A stretch of 64,000 nt of DNA from Anticarsia gemmatalis. Its lineage: Eukaryota; Arthropoda; Insecta; Lepidoptera; Erebidae. The notes below the pieces were generated by a model that was not told the origin of the DNA, did no database searches, and saw only the letters and a list, made by a program, of their open reading frames with translations. The DNA lies in the NCBI RefSeq assembly GCF_050436995.1, contig NC_134774.1, positions 3,392,030-3,456,029 on the forward strand, written 5' to 3'. This document shows, piece after piece, positions 9,798 to 21,519 of the stretch. A program made the translations under genes and the position numbers. The first letter of the stretch is position 1, and every line of letters starts with the position of its first letter.

Positions 9798-10397
9798 GTT
9801 ACTAATTGTTATTTATTTTTTATGCAGTGTATAATAAAGAGATATTTCATTTCATTTCATTAAACCGTACAAGTGTCGACATCTGTTGTTATTAGGTGGA
9901 AGCTTTTTTTTATTCGGGAAAGAATACGTAATAAATCTTTTATTTATTGTAATTAATTGAATCTTATACGTCTTTTTTTATTTTATTTGTATAAAAACAT
10001 GAAAAATAAAATGAAAATAGCGTTCAGCATCAAAAATGGTAATCATTTTAAGATATGTCAATGAGTTTAATTACGATTCCTGATTTAAGTTGTTGAGGGT
10101 GAATATAACACATTTCTCTCGTAAAAATAATTAAAAACTATATTTGTTTACACAATTTGGTATAATCATCTAGTCACATGCCTTTTTGTAGAAAAATTGT
10201 CGATAATAAACGTTATTATACAAAATAATTGTTTTTTTACTTATATCTATGTTTTAATTTAAAACTACACACAACCTATTTGTACAGTCTTACATATTTC
10301 ACAACATTCAATTTTGTATTTAGTGACATCTAGTGTCGAGTAATAGTATCTCCTAAGTATAAAAGTTTGTAATATTTTGACACTAGATAATATTAGG

Positions 10398-10622
10398 TTA
10401 GGTCGGGGAAAAAGTCTTTTCGCATCATAGTATGTTCATACATACTATATACTTGTAATAAAATCTTTTCTTTACACAAAAAATCTCGATATTTGGTTAC
10501 CTCACAAGTTCACTGAAAGAAACCTAATGAACCGTGTACTCATTTGTGATTCTTGAAGCCAAAGAGATTTTATTACAAGTTCATACATACTATAATGCGA
10601 AAAGACTTTTTCCCCGACCTGA
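10398..10622. mobile_element. Mariner-type MITE downstream of nvd
   Basis: Full-length copy with GGTCGGGGAAAAAGTC and ...TTTTTCCCCGACCTGATA ends. It lies 220 bases past the nvd stop. On the nvd strand, position 10567-10572 reads AATAAA. Confidence 0.85.
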
Positions 10623-10823
10623 TAAAAACAATGGACAAAGTACAAACAGACCCGAAACAAGACCCGAAACAATTATTTGTGGATCGTACAAATACCTAAT
10701 TGTTCCGTGTGGGAATCGAACAACCTCCCGACGCTTTGCCTGCGTTAAATTTCACGCCTTCCAAATTGAGAAAAATCCTCTCTAAGTGCTTATAGTTTTT
10801 TCTATTGCGGGAGTTGTCTTTAA
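10623..10823 (-). repeat. tRNA-derived SINE remains next to the nvd stop
   Basis: Pieces of the common SINE (CAGACCCGAAACAATTATTT, TGTGGGAATCGAACA, and GCGGGAGTTGTCTTTAAG at 10807-10824) surround an unrelated stretch. The last piece is 18 bases from the nvd stop codon. Confidence 0.6.
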
Positions 10824-10841
10824 GAAAAAGTTGTTTCAATT

Positions 10842-13800
10842 TCACCACTCCAATGTATTTTGCATGGCATCTCGGAAGCTGACAGAGTGATCGCTGTAGA
10901 ACTGCGAGAACCAGCTCCGGAACGCTCTGATCGTCTTGTCAGCTCGCACGTAGGTCGGGGCTGACACGAAGCGCTTGCTGTTCCAGATTGCTATGTCGCG
11001 TTCAAACTGGAAATGAACAGATGATATTATAATGCAACGGGTCTAAGCCCTGTACCTCTTTTGGGGGTACTTTTAGCAGAGGGACATTAATGGGCTAAAA
11101 AAGTGGGTATTAACGCGATCAAACCTCATTAAAATCGTTAAAATTAAGATCAGTCAATTATATATCTTTAAAATAAACATTTTTTCAGCTTTTTGTTTTT
11201 ATGCAAATGTAGATCTGGTGCTGCTAATTTAGTTTCTTAGACTTTGTCGTAAAGAGGCGACTAAAAAAAAACTACGACTTGACATTAAATTTATTCAAAC
11301 CAATCGAATTTGATTTTCGACTCAATACTGTGGGGAATAAGCCTATATTATATCATACACATATCTATTAGCAAATTAAAGTTACACTCACCATAGCAGC
11401 TTCAGAATACACGAGCACAGCGGCTACAGGCGCGTTGTACACTGGCGAGAACACCCTGTGTACCACGCGCTGTAAGTTGGCACCTAGAGGAGTTACTGAC
11501 TGACTGATGAGCACTGCACCTGCGGGGGAGTGGAGCAGCAGGCGCACGTGCCCGGGACCTATCTGGGAGATAAATGGCGTGGATATGTTAGTTGTAGCAC
11601 TAGTATAGACCAAAAATATAGAAAACCCCGACACAAGAACTTAATGTCCCTTTAAAAAGTAAATAATTTAGACCGTGAATTGAATGTTAACTACATTATA
11701 ACGTAGGTAATTTAATAATCATAACTATAAATTAAAAATTTAAGAAACTTCCGTATTTATACAATTTTTTTTTTCATACTTTTTATAGATTGGCTGGTTA
11801 GGTTAAGCAGTTCTAATATTCTTACCACCAACTTTCTCATTCTACGAAGTTATTTGAGACCCCGTCCGAGTAAATTTACTCTCATCCCCTCACTTTCACC
11901 CCCCTACAACTTTTTAAAGGCTCAACCGATTTTCATCAAACATGTCTAAGAACACTCGCACATAAGTAGCCTTTAATACAAAAAAAACTAAATTGAAATC
12001 GCTGCATCCGTTCGGGAGTTATGATGCCACAGACACACACACAGACAGAGAGACACGGCAAACTTATAACACCCCTCTGTTTGTGTCGGGGGTTAAAAAT
12101 GTGTGTAGAAGTTACATTCTATACCCATAGCTAGTTGCGCTTACCGGTCGGTAAACGATCAGTGGGCTAAGCAAACATGGACTCGGTCATTCCATAGATA
12201 GGTGACCGCATAGTGGTATTTAAACTGGGCGTCTTCGTGCTTCATAGAGCACGTAAAAAGTCGGTCCCGGTTGTTGTTTACTAAGATAACAGTCGTTAAG
12301 CCACGTCAAAGGCCTTCGGGAATAACTTTGACACTAGGTTGACCACTAACCATACGATACTAATATAAATGAAAATAACCTTACCTGTGTGATATGTACG
12401 TCTATATGAAATAGATTGTACTTCAGTATCTTGTAGTCGTGTGTTAAATATATGTGTGCGCAGTGGTCCTCGCCGCGCGTCCAGTTAGCAGACCACATGT
12501 GACGACCTGAGGAGATACAAAATGATACAATAGACATTTTCTTATGTAAATACACTCAATTCGTAAGTAGGTGGTAAGGAGCTCGTGGCTTAGTTAACAA
12601 CAGCCGCGCGGATCGATCTCTGAGGTTAAGCTACGCTTGTTGAGGTCGATCTGTGGATGGGTGACCATCGTATTCATATCGAGTTCCTTCGTGTTTCGGA
12701 AGCCACGAAGCCACGAAGCCACGAAGCCAATTTAAGCCACGTTAAATTGTGAGTCCAGGCTGTCATTTTCAGATCTTTGACAGTCGTTAACAGTAGTCAG
12801 AAGCTTGATTTTGTTCAGCCATTGCACTTCAAATGAAGTGCCATGGCTGAACAAAAGCAGTGAGTGTTTAAAAAAGCTGTCAGAAAAGGTCTATCTGACC
12901 TCCACAACACAGTTACCTGGGTTATAACACGATACGCCTCGGTAAGACTGGTTGTCAGACTTTTTCCCCGACCTGATATCATACATTTGTATGATATCAG
13001 GTCGGGGAAAAAGTCTTTTCGCATTACAGTATGTATGATCTTGTAATAAAATATTTTCTCTACACAAAAAAGCTCGATATTAGGGTACCTCACGAGCTCA
13101 CTGAAAGAAACCTAATGAACCGTGTACTCATTTGTGATTCTTGAAGCCAAAGAGATTTTATTACAAGTTCATACATACTATAATGTGAAAAGACTTTTTC
13201 CCCGACCTAATATTTTATGTGATGTCTTGTCTTACGAACAAAATAAATCACTTACCTATAAGATCATATAAGAACGGGAACTTTTCTCCGAGGCTGGTCA
13301 ACAGTGATGGAGAATGTACCGCATTCAAATGTGCTACGTCTGCGCCGTTTTCAGGAATTTCCTGTAAAACACATACTTTAGTAATAAATAAAATAGTCTC
13401 TCCTATATCTGTCCGTCCGTCTGTCTGTCCGTCTGATATCAGGGTCTGTACGTCTGTATCTAATAAAACGTGATAGCTAGAAAGCTGAAATTTTCAGAAA
13501 TTATGTATTTCCGTTGCTTTTACAAATAAATACCATTTAAAAAAAATGTATTAATGGAGGTCGCCATACAATAAATGTGATTTTTTCGTATTTTTTTGGT
13601 ACGGGATCCTTCATGCGCGAATTCAATTCGCACTACTTCTTTATTTGGACGACCATCACAATTTCGTCAAATCAACATACCTATTTACTTATTATAAAAC
13701 CAGTAAATACAAAATTTTTTAAAGAAATGTCTTTAAGAGGGTCCCCAATAAAGATATTTTTTTTTCGTATTTCTTTGGTACGCATTCAACCTTTTGTGCG

Positions 13801-16520
13801 CCTCGAACTTGTTTTTTTCTTACACAACCTTCAGAATTCCTTCAAAATTTATTTAAGCTTATTTTAAAAGTACTTTTTGATAAATTTCTAGTTAATATTG
13901 TCACCTGTATATGCGCGCTGACAGTATACTCGTTGCGTCCCCTATAGCCGAAGGTGTTAAGTTCGGGCGCGTCAGAGATGTCCCACAGTGGCTCACGTTG
14001 TTCAGCGTCGTGCCAGATCCACACCGCGCCGTCTACTTCCACCGTACGCCAGTGCTTTATTGAGACGCCTTTGGGAGCTGAAATAGAATCATTTATTTGT
14101 TTAATATAGGAAAAATTAGAGGTGTGTTACACTGTGTTTTGTCTCCAGGACACTTTAAACCAATGTGCTAACTTTCTGCCTATATTCTTATTGTCACATG
14201 TTAGTAGGTGCTCCCAACATGCGTTATGTTCAGAGACTCATAAAATAATCCTAGCTATTTTCGTTTTCCGTACATATTTATTGACGTTTGGTCTATATCG
14301 CTGATTGTTGACACTCCTCGCACGGTCAATAATAATATTGTATCAACGACATTGTAAATCTTTTGGCGATTGAAAAGAGTGTGAGAGTTTCTTGCTAGCT
14401 CTTCTCATAAGGCTCTACCCCCTTTCCGAGCTAGTGGTAGATTCAGTAATTGTAACAACATCATAAGTGTCAATATCAAATAAAAAAAATAAAAAAATGT
14501 ATTTATTCATTTAGGTCATTTCACTCAACGAATAATAAAAGCTCAAGTATTTTTGTCGAGGGGGAAAGGGGCTGGGGTATTTTCAATTTCGGTTGAAAAG
14601 TTATGAATAGTAGCACGGATTTGTATCGCGCCGTTTCGTGTTGGTACATGGCAATAAGTTGGTGCAGCGGCTTAAAAGTCATCGAACTTTTTATATTAGT
14701 ATAGTGTAACTTACCATGCTCGCTCCCCGGCACACTAACACACGCCCCATCAGCCCCAAACCTCCACTTATGGAAGGGGCACTCGATACAGTCCCCGCTC
14801 ACAGCGCCCCCTACACCCAGGTTAGCGCCCAGGTGGGGACAGTATGCGTCCACCACGCGCGCTATGCCGTCCTCGCCGCGGTACACGCAGAGATTCTGAC
14901 CTGGAATTTAAGGCAATTAACTCATTAAAATACGAATCGCGGTTAATTTAAAAGTCTGAGTCAGCCTGGGACCACGGCGAGTGCAACCTGCGCCGAAACG
15001 TTAGGCATTTTAAGGTAAAATGCGTGTTCGCGTTAATTCCCGTATTCTATTATACGGTTAATTTAAATTATTGGGAAAATGCCGTGATTTTATATGTATA
15101 TCGCCAATGAATAGTCAGTGCATAATAACTGACACATTACGATTTTTGTTTTAATAAATTATGCGTTATAATAACATATGTAGATTTTTGGTCCATTTCC
15201 CCCTATTTCTGAGGTACATCTATCTATTCAATAGTGGCTAAACTCATCAAAAAACACTATTGTAATTAATATTAAATTTTGTTTAATAAATATTATGTAA
15301 AATTTCCCGTTTGCAGTTATTATTTATTTTCCAAATAAGTAATACAGTCTTATTAGCTTTGGTAGCTCTTAATTATGTATTGAAAATTTGTGAGTTAAGT
15401 TATCATAAATGATGATAACTGTGAACGTATTTATTTGGAAAAAAAAATATAACAAATTAAAAAAACTATAGTGATATTCAAAGCGTGGACTCTATTTTGT
15501 TTTTTTTACCCTATAATATTACTTTAATAACTTTACAACAGATGGCGTTCAAAGCAAAATTTCAATTCAATACTTCCGCTACTCATCACTAGATGTCGTT
15601 ACTCACCTAGCGCATCAACAGCCTGCACTCCTCCGACCTTCAGCTCTCTACTCTCAGCCACGGCGAACCATCCATTAGGATACGGCGGAGGTACTTTATT
15701 ACCAAGTCTTCTGGCTGTTTGAGCTCGTGTTATAAGTCTATCTCGGTCTGGCCCGCGAGGTATGTGCTTGAAACCTACTTCGGTTAGTTCCTGTGGAGTT
15801 AGTTCGGGTTAGACACGGGTAGATGGCGTTAGTAGTATTTAAGGAGAAAACAAGATTAATTGTGTATGGTATTTTTTCCTTAGAATAAATTATTTTGTTT
15901 AGTTTTATAGTTTAGAATTAATAATATTATCTGATTTGATTTTGACTCGAAGAAATAGCTTCACTTGCCTATTGAAACACCAAACTCTATGCTCTGGGCA
16001 GTTATAGAATATACCTAATCTTGAAGGAAAAGCACCGCCAATTTTTTGGTTTAACATGAGACTCGAACACGCAAAAGCCATCAATTAAAAATGTATATTG
16101 AAAGCAAAATTGAATGCTAAATTATAATAAAGCGAGCGAAATTTCAAACACAAGGCGTTTTCGTTCGTAAAAAAAATTCTTAGATTCTTTCTAGACGCGA
16201 AAATTGGCGTATATATCTTAAAGAGTACAGGCCGTGGCTACATGTACAGTTGGATTAAATTGTTCAAACGGTGTTAAAATTATACTTACTCTTTTCAACA
16301 ACACAGGACTCCAATAACTTTTATATAAAACATAAACTAAAAAACTAAATATCACAGCCGAAATAATCCACACACTATTATCATAGACACATTCGAATAT
16401 AATTTTAAAAATACTACACAAAACATTGGCATAGACAACTAAATCTATCCTAGAGTTCTTTACACTATGGTTGTGACATTCGTATTTTGAGTCGGCATAG
16501 ATTTCACATTGCGACGCCAT
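10842..16520 (-). CDS. nvd: Neverland, Rieske-type cholesterol 7-desaturase (complete, 8 exons, 445 aa)
   Basis: Neverland converts dietary cholesterol to 7-dehydrocholesterol, the first step of ecdysteroid synthesis in the prothoracic gland; it is expected to sit on a membrane. Exons (plus coordinates, read right to left): 16290-16520, 15607-15790, 14715-14900, 13905-14077, 13256-13361, 12385-12506, 11392-11562, 10842-11006. All introns are GT-AG, and the phases close to 1338 nt, or 445 aa plus stop. Residues 50-66 form one membrane helix (VWIISAVIFSFLVYVLY). The Rieske 2Fe-2S ligands are C159-x-H161 and C179-x2-H182 (CPHLGANL ... CPFHKW). The mononuclear iron motif E262-x3-D266-x2-H269-x4-H274 reads ENGADVAHLNAVH. 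The C-terminal exon has the family's IWNSKRF stretch. No break or missing ligand is visible. A CTATTTTTCAG acceptor 30 bases upstream of the ATG (exon edge at 16550) suggests a non-coding first exon further right. Introns carry SINE, mariner-MITE and other repeats. Confidence 0.95.
11757..12097 (-). repeat. Dispersed repeat ending in CGGGGGTTA
   Basis: Shares with 27188-27530 the blocks AACTCCCGAACGGATGCAG, GGCTCAACCGATTTTCATC and the CAGACAGA run, in opposite orientation. It lies in nvd intron 6. Confidence 0.75.
12122..12359 (+). repeat. 5S-derived SINE (type b) in nvd intron
   Basis: Contains GGTAAACGATC, GGGCTAAGCAAAC and CATAGATAGGTGACCGCAT, matching the 5S rRNA A-box to C-box region, and ends ACCACTAACCATACGATAC. 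Confidence 0.85.
12578..12965. repeat. 5S-derived SINE (type a) with inverted tail, in nvd intron
   Basis: Head 12578-12790 (GCGCGGATCGATCTCTGAGG, TTAAGCTACGCTTG), then a reverse 3'-tail fragment at 12889-12962. The same head-plus-inverted-tail layout occurs at 9416-9797. Confidence 0.75.
12960..13211. mobile_element. Mariner MITE abutting a second mariner end
   Basis: A short mariner end (12960-12974) and a full MITE (12998-13211) face each other across a perfect 24-bp palindrome, GATATCATACA-TT-TGTATGATATC (12975-12998). Confidence 0.75.
14957..15044. repeat. Repeat shared with 58934-59021
   Basis: Both places carry GCGCCGAAACGTTAGGCATT and AATGCGTGTTCGCGTTAATT in the same order. This copy is in an nvd intron and the other in the putative gelsolin intron. 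Confidence 0.75.
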
Positions 16521-16550
16521 TTTTAATTCCTTTTCAAAATTGTGTTACAT
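16290..16550 (-). other. nvd: nvd first coding exon with internal 5' UTR acceptor
   Basis: Read on the minus strand, a long T/C tract ends in TTTTTCAG, with the AG at 16552-16551. Then come 30 bases and the ATG at 16520-16518. This is a much better splice acceptor than a promoter, so the ATG exon is probably the second exon and the promoter lies further right, beyond the Helitron at 16584-16856. The exon ends at 16290 before GTAAGT, exactly after codon 77. Confidence 0.65.
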
Positions 16551-16583
16551 CTGAAAAATAGAAAAAAAAAAATTTTATGATCA

Positions 16584-16856
16584 TCTATATTAATATTATA
16601 AAGCTGAAGAGTTTGTTTGTTTGTTTGTTTGAACGCGCTAATTTCAGGAACTACAGATCCGATTTCAAAAAAGTCCGAATTGAAAAAATATTTCAGTGTT
16701 AGATGGGCTATCTAACACTGAAATATTCATCGAGAAAGGCTATATCATCACGCTACGACCAATAGGAGAGTACCAGTAAAAAATGTAACAAAAACGGGGA
16801 AAATTATAACCCATTCTCTCTTATGTGACGCAAGCGAAGTTGCGCGGGTCAGCTAG
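16584..16856 (+). mobile_element. Non-autonomous Helitron (family A) just upstream of nvd exon 1
   Basis: Begins TCTATATTAATATTATAAAG and ends GCGCGGGTCAGCTAG followed by T, with a short GCAAGCGAAGTTGCG hairpin before the CTAG end. These are Helitron hallmarks. Its left end is 33 bases from the putative nvd splice acceptor. Confidence 0.85.
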
Positions 16857-17230
16857 TACTAATATAAATAACCCATTACTGTCCGACTGCTGGGCAAGGG
16901 TCTTCTTCATGAGGGAGGGGTTAAGCCTTGAGTCCGCCACGCTGGCTAATTGTGGATCGGGGACTTTGCATACTTTCAAGAACTGTTCTAAAGAACTCTC
17001 AAGTATGCAAGGTTTCATCACGATGTCTTCCTTCACCGTTATAACAAGTGATCATTATTTATACACACAACACTTACCCCCGGTTTCGGAGGTACATTTA
17101 GCGGTAGTTTATCTATTCAATAGCGTTAAACTCATACAAAAAAACGCTATTGAATAGATAAACTACCGCTAAATGTACCTCAGAAACCGGGGGTTAGACA
17201 AGTCATTGGTGTTTGAACCGAGGATTCACT
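16857..17230. repeat. CCCACTGC-type tRNA SINE with PIF-like MITE inserted
   Basis: The reverse SINE (16864-17085 and 17197-17230) is split by a complete fold-back MITE at 17086-17196 flanked by TTA on both sides. An uninterrupted SINE copy at 50907-51205 reads CACTTGGACAAG across the site. Confidence 0.8.
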
Positions 17231-17439
17231 TGCGTGGGAAAACTCGGCGGTCAGTTTTTTATTCTTTTAGGTCAAATAATTGACAGTGTCAAAGTTTAGA
17301 CCGGTAGTAACGTCCTAGATAGCAGATATAACAGGAAATCAAAGACAATTCTTACGTCAGAAACATTTTTTTTTAATCCAGTGTAAACTATATAGTATAT
17401 AGGATGTTGTTTTTTTCTTTAAATATTTATTTATACATA

Positions 17440-17760
17440 CATATGAAATATCACGCCTTTTTTCTGTAGGGGTAAGCAGAGACCAAAGAACGTCACTTGG
17501 TACGATCCTTACAAACTTTCCTTGCTTCATTCACATACATACATGTTGTCATACAGGACCTTTTTGCAAAAATGCTACGATTTTGATGCAACCTTGTACG
17601 TCTGAGCGTTCTTTAGAGCAGTTCTTGAAGGTATTCAAAGTCCCCACTTGGTCAGCGTGGTGGACTCAAGGCCTAACCCCTACCTCATTACGAGAAGAGA
17701 CCCTTGCCCAGCAGTGGGACAGTAATAGGTTAAATTTATTTATATAATATACATTTCCTT
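17440..17760. repeat. Dispersed repeat and SINE fragment
   Basis: 17440-17560 carries the GGGGTAAGCAGAGACCAAAG block, also present near 23600, 38330 and 46310. 17622-17735 is a CCCACTGC SINE tail. Confidence 0.6.
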
Positions 17761-18039
17761 TAAATATCTCCGTAGGTAAAATTCAATTAGTTAAATTTAC
17801 CTTTTAGATTAATTTAACCACAACAGCAAAATTTTTAAGTTCATTTTTCCGAATACGTTACGTAACAAGGACGGAAAACTATTGAATTATATAAAAAACA
17901 TTATTACATTAAAATGAAGTATTAATATAAACGGGAAAGTATGTACCTCTATATAAGTACTCTCTTATGTGAATTACTGAACAAATTTTGATAAAATTAC
18001 TTTAATTCATTTACCAAGAGCCTCTTCTGTCGATGGGTA

Positions 18040-18556
18040 ACCATATTATATCCTAGCTTTTAACCACGACTTCCTATAGTGAAACTTTCATCCCCTATTT
18101 TATCCCCTTTGGGGTACAATTCATCAAAACCCTTTCTTAGCGGATGCCTACGTCATAACATCTACCTGCATGCCAAATTTCAGTCCGATCCGTCCAGTGG
18201 TTTGGACTGCGCGTTGATAGATCACTATGTCAGTCAGTCACCTTTGAGTTATATACCTATACTAGCGGACCCGAAAGACGTTGTCCTGTCTAATAAATTA
18301 AAAATTAATTGAAAAAACATTGTCCAGCGGACAAAATTGTGAGTCTAAACCATTCTCAGATCCCCTTGAACACACACAAAAAAATTCATCAAAATCGGTC
18401 CTGTCGTTTAAGAGAAGTTCAGTGACATACACACTTACAGAAGAATTATATATATATAAAGATTTAGATATCGAGTTCCTCTGTATTTCGAAAAGCATAT
18501 TAAATTATTGTGGGTCCCGACTGTCATTTTCATAGATTTTAGACAGTTGTTAACAG
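18040..18556. repeat. Helitron-like remnants and 5S-SINE fragment
   Basis: CTAGCGGACCCG at 18263 and the TATATATATAAAGATTTA end near 18448 match another Helitron-type family (also 33529-33715 and 50612-50850). 18466-18556 is a 5S-SINE type a fragment. Confidence 0.55.
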
Positions 18557-18759
18557 AATAACAATTTAAACCATGCTGTATCTATGCAATGTGGAATATT
18601 GCTTACTCGCTATTTCCTATGTAAGTGCGTGTAGGAGTCAAATATCAAGTAATATAATTTATTTCTCGATTATTTGTCGATTTGATTGTAGTTTTATGTT
18701 GTTACTACCCGCGAGGTTTCATTTCCGTATAAATTATATATATCGGTGATAAATCACAC

Positions 18760-18990
18760 ACGGCCATTAGATTACAAACTAAGCAGAGCTTGTAGTGAAA
18801 CCAGGCAACTGATAAACATACTTATATACTCCTAAATACATAATTATATAAACAAATTAACAACTAGACTCAGAACAGATACTCGTGCTCATCACACAAA
18901 TATTTGTCCTGGGTGGGTTACGAACCCGCCACACGCGGCGCTATTTTATTATGGCGGCGAGGTAGCCACTGCGCCAAACGTGCTGTTTAA
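18760..18990 (-). repeat. Second tRNA-derived SINE family
   Basis: The reverse strand has a TGGCGCAGTGGCTACCTCGC box A and a GGGTTCGTAACCC box B, and ends ATTTGAATCCAAAC-like. Related copies: 36121-36370, 42760-42972 and 47540-47832. Confidence 0.7.
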
Positions 18991-19257
18991 TTTGAACAGA
19001 AAAATAATGATTCTAGGGATGGATTTAAAAAAAATAAGGTTGCCTATTTTCAAACTACATATATTTGTATTAAACTAGCTTTCCGCCCACGGCTTTACTC
19101 GTGTAGAATTTCACGGCCTTCAAGGTGCAATTTCCAAAAATCATCTCTTAGTGCTCCTCTACACTTTCTAAGGAATGTTCATAGCAAATGTCAAGTTTGT
19201 ACGCTCAGTAGTTTCGACTGTGCGTTGTCCATCAGTCAGTAACGGAAGAGTTTTATA

Positions 19258-19391
19258 TATCGTGGTATATAACCCAGGTAACTGTGTTGTGGAGGTAAGA
19301 CAGTCGCTCCATGTAATATACTGGTATTCAGCTGCACCCGGTGAGACTGGAAGCCGACTCCAACATAGTTGGAAGAAAGGCTAGACTGATT
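19258..19391 (+). repeat. 5S-SINE (type a) tail
   Basis: Tail block AACTGTGTTGTGGAGGT through GGAAGAAAGGCTAGACTGAT. Identical blocks occur at 21200-21357, 24144-24495, 27940-28320, 30925-31366, 53890-54065 and 56472-56802. Confidence 0.75.
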
Positions 19392-19981
19392 GAGTATTAA
19401 ATAGAATTTATAAATGCGAATCCGGCCTTAGTCTTTTAAAAGGCCTATTTCTCTAGACAAGTGTAATTCAATCTTAAAGCACAGTAATCATTTTTTAGTT
19501 AAATACGCGTGCAAGTGTCAAATGTCAAAATTTCCCGCCTATTCTGACATTAGTGACGTATCGACCTTGACATATTGCTGGCATAGACAATATAGTTGTA
19601 GGTCATGATGTTGCCTATTAATTATGGATTTGTCAGCTGGCTTTATTTTATAGTAAAACAATTTAATAATGTCCTCCTGGCCGATATTGGGCTAGTTTTA
19701 CCAAAACAGCCAACTGTGCAGGACTTTGTTTTTGTCCAAGTGTGTGTACAATACACAGATACACTCTCTATTACATCACTCACATAGTGCGGTGAGACGA
19801 TAGACCAGTGAGAGGTCAGGCGCAGGACCGACGGCGACACGTGCTCTCCCAGTTACGGAGATATACGACCTCAACTTCCTAACTTCGGGATATCTATGAG
19901 AAATTCTTACCAGTAAACTCAGAAAAGACTCTTTGGCCCGACCCGGGATGCATATCGAGACTTTTTGAGATAGATGAGTGA

Positions 19982-20195
19982 TCCTACTAATATTATAAAT
20001 GCGAAAGTTTGTGAGTATGTATAGATGTTTGTTACTCTTTCACGCAAATACTACTGAACTGATTACGATGAAATTTGGTATGTAAGTAGCTGAAGACCCA
20101 GAATAACACATAGGCTTTTTATCCCGGAGTTCTCGAGGGATCGAGATTTACACGGGAAAGGTTTCCACGCGGACGAAGTCGCGGGCGGCCTTTAG
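19982..20195 (+). mobile_element. Non-autonomous Helitron, family B
   Basis: TCCTACTAATATTATAAATG start and GACGAAGTCGCGGGCGGC end, with TTTAGT at the terminus. Other copies: 24542-24719, 36385-36568, 41952-42164, 46080-46291, 48728-48952 and 60439-60662. Confidence 0.8.
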
Positions 20196-20235
20196 TATTT
20201 AGTAGTAATTTTCCTTTCGTTTTTTCTTTTGAAAG

Positions 20236-20431
20236 ACCACTCCCGCACTATGAATTGCTCTTGTGTCGCGGGGACTTTAACAAACATACAAACAACGGAC
20301 ACAAAGTACAACCAGACCCTAAACAATAATTTGTGGATTGCACAAATAATTGTTCCGTGTGGGGATCGAACCCACGACCTCCCGACACAATGGTGGCGGC
20401 GTGGTCACCTAAACCACTGCGCTATGGAGGT
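20236..20431 (-). repeat. tRNA-derived SINE, reverse
   Basis: Full-length reverse copy of the common SINE with boxes A and B. Confidence 0.85.
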
Positions 20432-20642
20432 AGTCATTATTAGTGCGATATGTTATTTTACTAAAAGTACTATTTGTTATCTATAATAGTATAGTAATAA
20501 AATGAGTTAGTATGATTAGCACATAATGTTCTAAGTATACAATTTATTCTACATTGATAACATATAATACAACACGATAATGAACTAATATTGATTTTAA
20601 ATTATTAACTAACTTTTAAAATAAGTAGGTTCTCAATTGACA

Positions 20643-20830
20643 GACTCCGTGGCGCAGTGGTTTAGGTCGCCTACGATTGCGTCGAGAGGTTGTGGGTTCG
20701 ATTCCCACACGGAACAGTTATTTTTGCGATCCACTAATAATTGTTTCGGGTCTGGTTGTGCTTTGTGTCCGTTGTTTGTATGTAAGTCCCCGCGACACGA
20801 GAGAAATTCTTAGAGTGAGAGTTGTCTTTT
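20643..20830 (+). repeat. tRNA-derived SINE, forward
   Basis: CCGTGGCGCAGTGGTTTAGG box A, GGGTTCGATTCCCACACGG box B, and the ending GAGAGTTGTCTTTT. Confidence 0.85.
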
Positions 20831-20878
20831 TGAAAGAAAGGGAAATTCGTCATGTTTATGATTTTTAACTTTTAATAG

Positions 20879-21178
20879 TGCAGTGATAGCCGAGTGGTAT
20901 AAGTTGGCACCTCCCACGCAAGTGGTCGACGGTTTGAACCCGAGGCAACACACCAATGACTTGTCCAAGTGATGTGTGTATAAATAATGATCACTCGTTA
21001 TAACGGTGAAGGAAAACATCGTGATGCAACCTTGCATGTCTGAGAGTTCTTTAGAATAGTTCTTGAAGGTATACAAAGTCCGCAACCCGCACTTGGCCAG
21101 CGTGGACTCAAGGCCTAACCCCTCCCTCATTACGGGAAGAGACCCGTGCCCAGCAGTGAGACATTAATGAGTTAAATT
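20879..21178 (+). repeat. CCCACTGC-type tRNA SINE, near full length
   Basis: Head GTGATAGCCGAGTGGTATAA (box A-like), GGTTTGAACCCGAGGC (box B-like), and tail CCCAGCAGTGAGACATTAAT. Copies recur about 15 times in the window, including 22628-22812, 24783-25086, 33830-34030, 50907-51205 and 63850-64000. Confidence 0.8.
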
Positions 21179-21519
21179 AATTATTAATTATAATTGTTAG
21201 TTTAGTCTTTCTTCCAACTATGTCAGAGTCTTCCAGTCTCACCGGATGCAGCTAAATACCAGTATTTTACATGGAGCGACTGTCTATCTGACCTCCACAA
21301 CACAGTTACCTGGGTTATAACACGATACCCCTCGGTAAGACTGGTTGTCAGACTTTCAATTGTATTAGTACTACGATAGGATTACTCATAATATTAATCG
21401 CATAGAAATAAAGTTACTTTACTTCGAGCCCTCTTAAGAATTGATTAGTTAAAAGATAAGGAATACTAATAAGACGGTCCTTTGATGACGTGCCGCTTTT
21501 AACTGTCCTAATAATATTA

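Noticed and set aside
14521..14886. 121-codon minus-strand frame with a Rieske motif, as a separate gene
   Set aside because: It is nvd exon 3 (14715-14900) read through its donor into the intron; the GTAAGT after 14715 and the next exon's phase show the splice.
20643..20720. Genuine tRNA genes (also 34340, 36121, 40305)
   Set aside because: Box A and box B are present, but the arms do not pair as a cloverleaf and each is followed by a shared SINE body.
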